In this document: positions 14,114 to 20,878 of the stretch, piece after piece
How the letters are laid out: the number at the start of each line of letters is the position of its first letter
Position numbering within the stretch: position 1 is the first letter of the stretch
Assembly (NCBI GenBank): GCA_035760965.1
Contig: DASTRY010000034.1
Span: 1 to 33,177, forward strand
Reading direction: 5' to 3'
DNA length: 33,177 bases
Source: JADGHX01 sp035760965
Lineage (GTDB): Bacteria; Pseudomonadota; Gammaproteobacteria; Steroidobacterales; Steroidobacteraceae
Translations under genes and position numbers: made by a program
The notes under the pieces: generated by a model
The model's input: only the letters and a program-made list of their open reading frames with translations
The model's database searches: none
What the model was told of the DNA's origin: nothing

Positions 14114-17080
14114 TCAGAAGCTCGCCCTCAGGCCGAGGTAATAGGTGCGGCCGACAATGTCGTAGAGCGCCACGTCGATGCCCGTCTGCGAGCTCGCGAT
14201 GAAGGGGGGCTCCTTGTTGAACAGGTTGTTCACCCCGGCCCGCACTTCGAGACGCTCACCGAATCGGCCATTCGCGAACAGATCCCAGAGTGCATAGGAC
14301 GGCACGCCGACCTGCGCGTTGGCAGGTGTGAGCACGGAGCTCACGTCGTCCATCGATGCCTGGTAGCGCCAGCGCAGACCGCCACCGAACGCATTGCCCC
14401 TGAAGCCGAAGGTGGTCAGCGCACGCAGGTCGGGCGCTGCGCGCGGCGGCACCGCGCCCGGAGTCGCGGAGCCGACGCTGACGCCGGTGTAGTCCGTGAA
14501 CGAGGTGCCCGGCACGAGCTGCACTTCGTAATTCCGCAGCCAGCTGATCGCCGTGTCGATATAGAACTTGCCGCCGAAACGGCCTTCCAGCGCCGGCAGT
14601 CCCCAATGCCCCTGCAACTCAATACCGTCTGTCTTGAGCGCACCCAGGTTCTGATAGGGCGTCGATACCGTGAGCAGCTGCCCCGCCGAATCACGCGAGA
14701 TCAGCTGACACGCGGAGCTCGCGGGGTCGTAGGTCGGATTCGATCCATCCAGGTTGTAACACTGCGAGAGGACCGTGAGCCCTGGCAGAGTCGAGATGAC
14801 GTTGTCGATGCTGATGTTGAAATAGTCCAGGGACGCGGAAAAATCCCCGAGCCATCCATCGGAGCTGGGTGCATTGAAAACGAAGCCCACGTTGAACGTG
14901 TCGGCCTTCTCCGGTGTCAGGTTGATGTTGCCGGAGATCAGATTGCCGGTCGCGGTGGTCGGGAACGTGTAGCTGCCGATCGCTGCCGGAGGCACGCCCT
15001 GCGCGACACACAAAGCTGCAACGTTCGCGCCGTTCGGGCCCGTGCGCGCAGTCGAGCGCACGTCGCAGGGGTCGCCGATTGCAGAGGGCGGCGTGCCGAT
15101 GGCGAGTTGGTTGTTTTGCGCCGGTGAGAACAGCTCGCCGATATTCGGCGCACGCACCGCGCGTTGATAGCTCGCACGCATGAGCACTGGCTCCGCGGGC
15201 CGCCACCTGGCGTCCGCTTCATACGATTTCACCGAACCGGTGACGGAATAATCCGAGATACGCCCGGCCGCACCGACACCCACTTCTTTCGCAAACGGAC
15301 GATCGGCGATGAGCGGCACGTCGATCTGCGCGGCGAGCTCCTTCACCGAGATCGAGGTGTGAGGCACCCCCAACGTGTTGACGACGCCCTCGATGTTTCC
15401 GCCGGGGCTGCTCGGAACGAACACATTGAAGGGCCCCGGCGATACGAGATCGGCATCAGGAGAAAACTGATATGTGTTGCGCCGATAGTCCGCCACGACA
15501 GCGAGCTGCGCCGGCCCCGCGCCAAGGTCGAACAGCTTGCCGTTCACCTGTCCCTGGAACTGCGTCTGGTCGAGCGTCTCTTTGCTGAAGGCGTTTTTCG
15601 TGATGAATGCCCGACACTCCGGAGACAGGGAACGCGCATTGGCGTCGCCGAACGGATTGAAGCCACCGGCGCAAAGCGACGCGCCACCATCCGGCGCACT
15701 GAGCAAGCGTTGCACCTGCGTTTTCAGCACCGCGTCGTGCATCGTCTGGTTATGGATGGACTGGTCGTACGAGGTGAACACATCGAACGTCCAGCTCGTC
15801 GTGAGATCTCCTTTCAGGCCCACCATGTACTGCTGCACCTGATAGTTCTCATGCCAGCCCTTGTACGGCACGCCGACGTAGCGCGCATTCCACGCGAAGT
15901 CCGCATCCGGATTGGGACGCGAAGCGAGGACCGTCCGCAGATCCGCCGGAATGAACGGATTGGTCACGGGTATCGTCGTGAGCGCCGGAAACTGCGTGAG
16001 GCTGCCGCCACTCGCCGTGCTCACCGTAGGATCCACGTACATGAACTGCGCGTACGCGGAGTAGGAATCCGAGAGCTTGTAGTCGGCCTTCAGGAACGCC
16101 GTCTTGCGTTCGAGACCGTTGACGTAGTCGATCTGCTGGCCCACGGGCATACGCACGTTGCCGGCGATGACCATGTATCCGTTGCCGTCAGTCGGCCCCT
16201 TGTAGTTGACAGCACCTGTCTGCACGAAGAGCGAGCCGTCGTCATTGAAGCCGAGGTTCAGCAGCGGATTGCGCGCCCCGGCGATTCCGTAACTCGTAAA
16301 GAGGTTCTGCAACACCGCGGCATCGGGAGCATTCGTGGCGCTCGGCACGAACGTGCCCGTGCCGATGAACGATGATGGCGTCTTGTCATGGAAGAACGCA
16401 CGGGAACTGCCGTTCAGCGGATCCTGCTTGGCGTAACTGAACGCGGCGATCAGATGACCTCTCGCATCGGCGAAGTTGGTGCCGAACGCGAGCGATGCAT
16501 TCGAACGCTTCGCGTCGCCGTGCTCGCTCAGCCCATACATCACGTCCGCGCGAACTCCGTCGAGCGAACGGACGGTCCTGAAATTCACGACACCCGACAT
16601 GGCGTCCGACCCATAGACGGCGGACGCGCCGCCCGTGATCGCATCCACGCCTTCGATGATGGCGTCGGGAAGAATGTTGACGTCGACGTTGCCGCTGATG
16701 TCGGAGATCGGCAGCCGCCTGCCATCGAGCAGAACGAGATTGCGATTCGTGCCCAGGCCGTGAAGGTTGATGGTGGCGCGGCCACCCGTGCCCTGCCCGC
16801 CCGTCCCTCCGTTGCCGCCGACCGTGAAACCGGGCAGCTGATTGAGCGCATCGACGACGTTGAGGACGCCGCTCTCCTTGATCGAGTCACCGCTGACAGT
16901 GACGATCGGGCTGACGGCGGTGTTATTGCCGCCGCGCTGGATCAGCGAACCGGTGACGACCACCTCCTGGAGCTGATCGTCTGCGCGCGCGGAGTCCTGC
17001 GCGATTGCCGGTCCGAATGCGATCGCACCGGTCATCAAGGATGCGGACACTGCCAATCGTGAGCCCCTGGAACGCGTCAT
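14114..17080 (-). CDS. TonB-dependent outer-membrane receptor
   Basis: A 988-residue receptor with a signal peptide ending near AIAQDS (residue 28). Next comes a TonB-box-like region and plug domain: EVVVTGSLIQR, VVDALNQLPGF, INLHGLGTNRNLVLLDGRRLP and GGASAVYGSDAMSGVVNF. A long beta-barrel follows, ending in the terminal-Phe strand YYLGLRASF. It has no FecA-like signalling extension. This plug style (glycine-rich NLRGLG-type, with LLDGRR) is common in receptors of sphingomonads, caulobacters and Steroidobacter that take up plant or aromatic compounds rather than siderophores. It leads the seven-gene operon; AGGGGGGA lies five bases before its ATG. It probably imports the intact ester substrate, which is inference from the operon. 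Confidence 0.93.
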   Translation of the reverse strand: MTRSRGSRLAVSASLMTGAIAFGPAIAQDSARADDQLQEVVVTGSLIQRGGNNTAVSPIVTVSGDSIKESGVLNVVDALNQLPGFTVGGNGGTGGQGTGGRATINLHGLGTNRNLVLLDGRRLPISDISGNVDVNILPDAIIEGVDAITGGASAVYGSDAMSGVVNFRTVRSLDGVRADVMYGLSEHGDAKRSNASLAFGTNFADARGHLIAAFSYAKQDPLNGSSRAFFHDKTPSSFIGTGTFVPSATNAPDAAVLQNLFTSYGIAGARNPLLNLGFNDDGSLFVQTGAVNYKGPTDGNGYMVIAGNVRMPVGQQIDYVNGLERKTAFLKADYKLSDSYSAYAQFMYVDPTVSTASGGSLTQFPALTTIPVTNPFIPADLRTVLASRPNPDADFAWNARYVGVPYKGWHENYQVQQYMVGLKGDLTTSWTFDVFTSYDQSIHNQTMHDAVLKTQVQRLLSAPDGGASLCAGGFNPFGDANARSLSPECRAFITKNAFSKETLDQTQFQGQVNGKLFDLGAGPAQLAVVADYRRNTYQFSPDADLVSPGPFNVFVPSSPGGNIEGVVNTLGVPHTSISVKELAAQIDVPLIADRPFAKEVGVGAAGRISDYSVTGSVKSYEADARWRPAEPVLMRASYQRAVRAPNIGELFSPAQNNQLAIGTPPSAIGDPCDVRSTARTGPNGANVAALCVAQGVPPAAIGSYTFPTTATGNLISGNINLTPEKADTFNVGFVFNAPSSDGWLGDFSASLDYFNISIDNVISTLPGLTVLSQCYNLDGSNPTYDPASSACQLISRDSAGQLLTVSTPYQNLGALKTDGIELQGHWGLPALEGRFGGKFYIDTAISWLRNYEVQLVPGTSFTDYTGVSVGSATPGAVPPRAAPDLRALTTFGFRGNAFGGGLRWRYQASMDDVSSVLTPANAQVGVPSYALWDLFANGRFGERLEVRAGVNNLFNKEPPFIASSQTGIDVALYDIVGRTYYLGLRASF

Positions 17081-17131
17081 TGGATCCCCCCTAGCGACGA
17101 TGTGACGACGGCTGCGCCGTTTCTGGGATCC

Positions 17132-17161
17132 AAAATAGTGTTACGAACTAGTTCCTGTCAA
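17132..17161 (-). promoter_or_regulatory. Promoter of the receptor operon with GAACTAGTTC operator
   Basis: On the minus strand TTGACA (17156-17161) is a perfect -35, and TATTTT (17132-17137) lies 18 bases downstream as a -10, giving a leader of about 45 bases. The spacer holds the perfect 10-base palindrome GAACTAGTTC (17145-17154), well placed for a repressor to block polymerase. The half-site CGAACTA recurs in the tetR promoter. Confidence 0.6.
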
Positions 17162-17237
17162 TATCAGGGCAAACGCAAGGCGCATGCGTCCAGGCAGGCC
17201 AATGCCGTGTAACTCGTTGGATTGCGAGGAAAAGCTG

Positions 17238-17885
17238 CTACGGTTTCTGGGTGACCCAGGCGATGAGGATGTCGGCGACCTCGCGCGCGCGGCGCTCCAC
17301 CGCCTCGGGACTCGACATGTCGACTCCGAAGTTGTGGGCGAAGGTGAACTGGTTGGACACGTTGTAGAAGCTCAGCGCCGTCATGTTCATGTGCAGGGTG
17401 ACCGCGTCGATCCCGGACCGGAATGACCCTTCCGCGACGCCCCGATCGATGATCCGCTGGAGGATCTCGATGATCTGGCGATTGCCTTCGGGCAGCCCCT
17501 CGATCTGCTTCAGGTGCTCGCCGCGATGGATATTCTCGTTCATCACGAGCCGCACCAGCTCGGGGTGCTGCGAGTGATAGCGCACGTCGTGCTCGATCAG
17601 GCGACGGAGCGCATCAACAGCCGATCCGCTCTCGACGTCGACGCGGCTCTCGCTCTCGCGAACGCGGCGATAGGCGCGCGCCAGCACTGCGCGATAGAGG
17701 TCGTCCTTGCCCTCGAAGTAGTAATAGATCTTGCGCTTGGTCGCCCGCCCGGCGATCTCATCGATGCGCGCGCCGGCGAGCCCCTTCTCCACGAACTCCT
17801 GCGTGGCGATATCCAGTATCTGATTGATGACCCGCTCACGCGCCGCGGCGCGCGCGCCCATCGGCGGCTTGTTGGATTCGGACAA
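17238..17885 (-). CDS. TetR-family transcriptional regulator
   Basis: A repressor of about 215 residues. The N-terminal DNA-binding domain reads RERVINQILDIATQEFVEKG, then ARIDEIAGRATKRKIYYYFEGKDDLY, a textbook TetR helix-turn-helix. The C-terminal part (from about residue 75) is the ligand and dimer domain and is of the larger FadR/AcrR-like type. I favour the TTG at 17885 ((M)SESNKPPMG) with GGAG eight bases upstream; ATG 17861 is the alternative but lacks a ribosome site, and a frame to 17987 overlaps the promoter. It lies 157 bases upstream of the receptor gene on the same strand, so it probably represses the operon and itself. The inducer is likely a pathway intermediate; that is inference. 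Confidence 0.88.
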   Translation of the reverse strand: MSESNKPPMGARAAARERVINQILDIATQEFVEKGLAGARIDEIAGRATKRKIYYYFEGKDDLYRAVLARAYRRVRESESRVDVESGSAVDALRRLIEHDVRYHSQHPELVRLVMNENIHRGEHLKQIEGLPEGNRQIIEILQRIIDRGVAEGSFRSGIDAVTLHMNMTALSFYNVSNQFTFAHNFGVDMSSPEAVERRAREVADILIAWVTQKP

Positions 17886-17907
17886 TCGGGCAACTCCGTG
17901 GACCCGG

Positions 17908-17939
17908 CGAACTATTTTGGCAAGCTCGCCGCGTGTCAA
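17908..17939 (-). promoter_or_regulatory. Candidate tetR promoter sharing the operator half-site
   Basis: Minus-strand TTGACA (17934-17939) is followed after 17 bases by AATAGT (17911-17916). The plus-strand half-site CGAACTA (17908-17914), also found in the receptor promoter palindrome, overlaps this -10, as expected for autoregulation. The -10 is weak. Confidence 0.45.
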
Positions 17940-18267
17940 GGAAGCCGCCTGCGGAGCCCGCCGCTGCGCAGACTCGTGCGGAACCATGCGGTGGCCACAT
18001 ACGGCCGTCCTGGTTGTCGGAATCAGGTGGTCAGGTGGGCCAGCACAGGTGCGGTACAGATTGGCAGCAGGGCAGATGCCATCGCCGGCAACCGGCAGCG
18101 CTCATGATCTGGACGCGCTACTCCGAACGTGGGCAGTGGAATAGCGGCACCTCTTTTAGCGCCCTCGAATTCCGCGCGACCATCGCGTGCTGCGGGCGGC
18201 TTTGACTGGATCTGTTGCGGCACCCGTGCGCGCGAAGAGTATTCCCATCTGTCGAACGCATTCCGTA
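17940..18267. other. Intergenic stretch without recognised gene
   Basis: About 330 bases between tetR and the DUF1294 gene. The short open frames here have no ribosome sites or recognisable sequence. I see no clear terminator, tRNA or repeat. It separates the catabolic operon from the second NADAR locus. Confidence 0.5.
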
Positions 18268-18897
18268 TCACAGGCCCGCAAGGAATGCGATGCCCCGCTC
18301 CGTCAGCAGCCAACCGAGCCCCAGGCAATTCACGACCACCGTGACCCAAAACACCCGCTGAAATTCGGCCTTGCTGGATTTATGGCGGAAGACACGCTGC
18401 GCAAATAGCGCCCCCGGCCAACCGCCGGCGAGTCCGAGAAGATGCAGAGTGCGCTCCTCCGTTCTCCAGCGGCCATGGCGCGCGGCCGATTTGTCCAGCC
18501 AATACGCCGCGAAGGCGATTACGCTCGCACCGAGGTAGAAGAGAAGCACGCCGACCGGCAATCTGCCGGCGAAAACAATGCCGCCCAAAGCAACAATGAA
18601 CATGACCGCCACGGCGAGCGGAATAGCAGAACGTCGAGAGCCCGCGGCCGCCGCAGCAACCTCGGTTGAGAACCTCGCTTTGCTTGCACGCGGGCGGCGC
18701 CGCTCATCGAACGTCAGCTCGTACGTCACGAGATCGCCCTCGACGGGTCGTCGGCTGCGTCGGGCGAAAGACTTGATATGGAGGAAGACGCGCTCACCGC
18801 CGAGGCTCGGCGTAACAAATCCGAATCCCTGGTCGTCTCTCCATTCGCTGATTCTTCCCTTGTGCCTCAGATCCGCCGCTCCACAATACCGCCGCAC
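18268..18897 (-). CDS. Cold-shock domain protein with DUF1294 membrane region
   Basis: A protein of about 209 residues with an N-terminal cold-shock domain (KGRISEWRDDQGFGFVTP, then GERVFLHIKSF), which binds single-stranded nucleic acid, and a C-terminal DUF1294 membrane region. The membrane part has several hydrophobic helices and the typical YWLDKSAARHGRWRTEERTLHLLGLAGGWPGALFAQ block. Function is not established for the family. The start is uncertain: GTG at 18897 gives nine odd residues before RHKGRISEW, whereas homologues usually begin MRHKGRIS, and here that position is a CTG (18870). The 5' end overlaps the 3' end of the truncated NADAR copy by 31 bases, suggesting that the original start region was altered when that copy arrived. 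Confidence 0.85.
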   Translation of the reverse strand: MRRYCGAADLRHKGRISEWRDDQGFGFVTPSLGGERVFLHIKSFARRSRRPVEGDLVTYELTFDERRRPRASKARFSTEVAAAAAGSRRSAIPLAVAVMFIVALGGIVFAGRLPVGVLLFYLGASVIAFAAYWLDKSAARHGRWRTEERTLHLLGLAGGWPGALFAQRVFRHKSSKAEFQRVFWVTVVVNCLGLGWLLTERGIAFLAGL

Positions 18898-19466
18898 GGG
18901 CTAGTCAACTTTAGCTCGCCTTTCCCTGAAAGACATCGGATCGTGAGAAAAAGGTTCCGATCGTACGCAGCCCGCGGGAACAAGTCCTTTTTCAGGAGCG
19001 AAACGAGCAGCGCGCAGGAGTGCGCCTGAGTATTTGCTGACCGCTCCGGATTGAATTCGATGTCGCTGAAAGCGTCGTACCTGAACAGTCGCCGCAGAAA
19101 TTCCGCGTGTTCCTTCAGCGCCGACAGATAGAGCCAGTCGTAAAAAGCAGTCTTCGGCTCGAGCTTCCATTCCGTCTCGCCAAACCGGAAGCCGATGAGT
19201 TTCCCAGAAGATCGGAGTCGTGGGTCCTGCTTGGCGTCTCGCGCCGAATGCCCGTACAGATCAATGTACGGCCCGCCATTCTCGAAGACTTTACTGCCCT
19301 GGTAAGCCGACTCGAGCGGTACGCGCCGCCCGTCTGGCAGCTCCACTTTCAGGTTGAACGCGCTGAGACGAACACCCAGCTTCTCGGCGGACCTTGTTGA
19401 GACCTCCAAAACCTGCCGCAGGCCCTCCTTGGACGCGGCTGCATGCAGCTCTTCGACGTTCCGCAT
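18867..19466 (-). CDS. Second NADAR-type protein, N-terminally truncated, without DarT
   Basis: A 199-residue paralogue of the protein at 1-509. Over 133 shared residues I count 14 differences (about 89% identity), while the DNA differs at about 77 of 400 positions (about 81% identity) with no gaps. Most changes are therefore synonymous and the frame has been kept. The first 35 residues, including HPGFAPVQK, are gone: its ATG replaces the Lys36 codon of the complete copy, directly after a TGA in the same frame. The rest runs through NPERSANTQAHSCALLVSLL and LFPRAAYDRNLF. Its last residues overlap the DUF1294 gene, so the C-terminus may be altered too. There is no toxin gene beside it. It may be a retained antitoxin acting on other DarT enzymes, or a recent pseudogene. 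Confidence 0.72.
   Translation of the reverse strand: MRNVEELHAAASKEGLRQVLEVSTRSAEKLGVRLSAFNLKVELPDGRRVPLESAYQGSKVFENGGPYIDLYGHSARDAKQDPRLRSSGKLIGFRFGETEWKLEPKTAFYDWLYLSALKEHAEFLRRLFRYDAFSDIEFNPERSANTQAHSCALLVSLLKKDLFPRAAYDRNLFLTIRCLSGKGELKLTSPCGGIVERRI
19063..19462. repeat. Direct repeat of window bases 1-400 (NADAR gene segment)
   Basis: Bases 19063-19462 align without gaps to bases 1-400 in the same orientation, with about 77 mismatches by hand count. Homology stops at 400/19462, resumes after a roughly 705-base gap at 1106/19466, and fades near 1456/19735. The two copies flank about 17-19 kb that includes the catabolic operon. Confidence 0.8.
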
Positions 19467-19735
19467 TCAATCGTTGCGCAACACTGGCGTCAGTGAGCTT
19501 ATCGTCACTCGACTGTGTAGACATCAGTGATCCTCATTCCGTCTGGATGGCGTCAGACGGAAGACGACCCATGGCCGCGCAGCCGTTACTCGTCGTAGAG
19601 ACGATCACTGTGCGCTTGAATCAGATTCCTCGTAGACACTCTGATAGCCGGAGTCAGAATGAGTGCGTCCGCTGCAGTCTCATCGCTCTCGTAGAAACCA
19701 ACACCGAGAGAGTGGCGGGAGTTCAGTCATAGGTG
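19467..19735 (-). pseudogene. Decayed remnants of the darT-operon upstream genes
   Basis: Minus-strand sequence from ATG 19524 encodes MSTQSSDDKLTDASVAQRL, matching the 46-residue protein next to darT. It then crosses a deletion junction at about 19466 and reads out of frame into the NADAR gene. The ribosome site (GAGGATCACTG before ATG) is conserved. Further upstream (19582-19594) one arm of the operon hairpin is intact. About 19595-19735 resembles the end of the 71-codon gene but is shortened and frame-broken. No darT sequence remains. Confidence 0.65.
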
Positions 19736-19817
19736 AGCGCGCCGACGCGGCAAAGCCGCGAACCCCTGGCCGCAGGCCTCACGCCGCGACCGGGCGTCAG
19801 CTCCTACCGACCCGCCC

Positions 19818-20576
19818 TCACGGCCGCAAATACGGCACGAACGCCGCGATCTGCTGCTTCATGACCTCCGCGATCACCGGGCGCAGCGTCGCGATGCTGG
19901 CCGCCGGCATGGCCTTCATGTCCGCCGCCGGCACGAAGTTCGGCCATGCATAGAGCTGGCCGCCGCCCCACTCGCGATGCTCGAGCCGGACGCCGTCGGT
20001 CGTCTTGCTCACGAGCAGCAGTTGCGTGAGGTTGAAGACGAGCGGTTTCGTGCGCCCGTCGATCTCGTCGCTGGTGGAGAAGCCCCAGCCGCGAATGTAG
20101 TCGGGCAGCTGCCGCAGACGCTCTCCCGCCTCATCGGAGGGCGACACGTTCTGGCCCGCGGCGACGATGATCAGCGCCGAGAGATCGCCATCCGTGATGA
20201 GCTTTTCGAGCTCGTGCAGACACCCGCGCGGCAGCTTCTCCGAGTCGGGCCGCGACACGAACCAGGACTGCTTTTCCCGCTGCAGCCGTTCGCTCGGCCG
20301 CAGTTGTACCGGCTTCAGTCCCATGGCCGTCAGCGACGCCATGAGCGGCTGGTCGATGACGTCCGCGACCGACCAGGACGCACGATATGTACGCAGGAAG
20401 CTCTTCACCGGCGTGGAGCCGACGTGAAAGTGGGTCACATCGGGCCGTACCATGTCGATGATGCCGATGCGTCCGCCCTTCGGAATCGCCAGTGCGATCT
20501 CGGCGGCGACGACGTTGCTCGAAAAGCCTGCGAGCAGCAGCAGGCAAGCAATTCTCATCGCGGTGAGTTTCGACAC
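19818..20576 (-). CDS. Secreted protein of unknown function
   Basis: A 252-residue protein with a signal peptide (MRIACLLLLAGFSSNVVAAE from the internal ATG). I do not recognise the family. The mature part has a Rossmann-like alternation (IALAIPKGGRIGIIDMV, then LSALIIVAAGQNVSP), a GWGFSTSDE segment and a C-terminal helix. Only one Cys (near residue 119) is visible in the mature part, so no disulphide is expected. The likely start is GTG 20576 behind GGGAGGGGGGAG; ATG 20558 is the alternative. It is divergent from the histidine kinase gene and separated from it by about 300 bases, so a shared control region is possible. It may be a periplasmic protein of the kinase pathway, which is position-based inference. 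Confidence 0.7.
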   Translation of the reverse strand: MSKLTAMRIACLLLLAGFSSNVVAAEIALAIPKGGRIGIIDMVRPDVTHFHVGSTPVKSFLRTYRASWSVADVIDQPLMASLTAMGLKPVQLRPSERLQREKQSWFVSRPDSEKLPRGCLHELEKLITDGDLSALIIVAAGQNVSPSDEAGERLRQLPDYIRGWGFSTSDEIDGRTKPLVFNLTQLLLVSKTTDGVRLEHREWGGGQLYAWPNFVPAADMKAMPAASIATLRPVIAEVMKQQIAAFVPYLRP

Positions 20577-20878
20577 ACTCCCCCCTCCCGCAGCGCAGTC
20601 ACATCAAGCGTAGCGATATGCCGATGGCCCGACGACTCGGGGGCACCCGTACGGGCTCGACCCAGATTGCGCCCACCTCGCCGCCCCGCCTACTTTCGAC
20701 CCGCGACATTCAAGGCACTTGGCCAGGGTTGCGGAAAGCCGCTCTGGCCTGTTTTGAACGCGCGCCGCTCACACCTTCTCGCAATCTGTGCCAGGAGGCG
20801 TTCCGCGAGTAGAGTTCGCTCCGCGTCGGATCTCACGTGCGCCGGCGCAGCCCACGCTCATAGCATGGCAGAGCCTCG
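20577..20878. other. Divergent intergenic region with imperfect hairpin
   Basis: This 302-base gap separates the secreted protein gene from the kinase gene and should hold both promoters, but I find no convincing -35/-10 pair. GGCCAG..GCGG AAAG CCGC.CTGGCC (20721-20749) can fold with one bulge and is followed by TGTTTT on the plus strand, like a weak terminator or leader hairpin before the kinase gene. No gene is seen. Confidence 0.4.

Noticed and set aside
13670..16375. Long plus-strand frames opposite the receptor and dehydrogenase genes (403 and 485 codons)
   Set aside because: They are rich in Arg, His and Ala with no recognisable domain, as expected for antisense shadows in high-GC DNA.
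19746..19760. CGCGGC-AAA-GCCGCG hairpin near the end of the secreted protein gene
   Set aside because: It lacks a T-run, and short GC-rich stems are common here; not called as a terminator.
20720..20735. Sigma-54-like TGGC...TTGC before the kinase gene
   Set aside because: The GG and GC elements are 8 bases apart rather than 10, and the segment is part of a hairpin arm.
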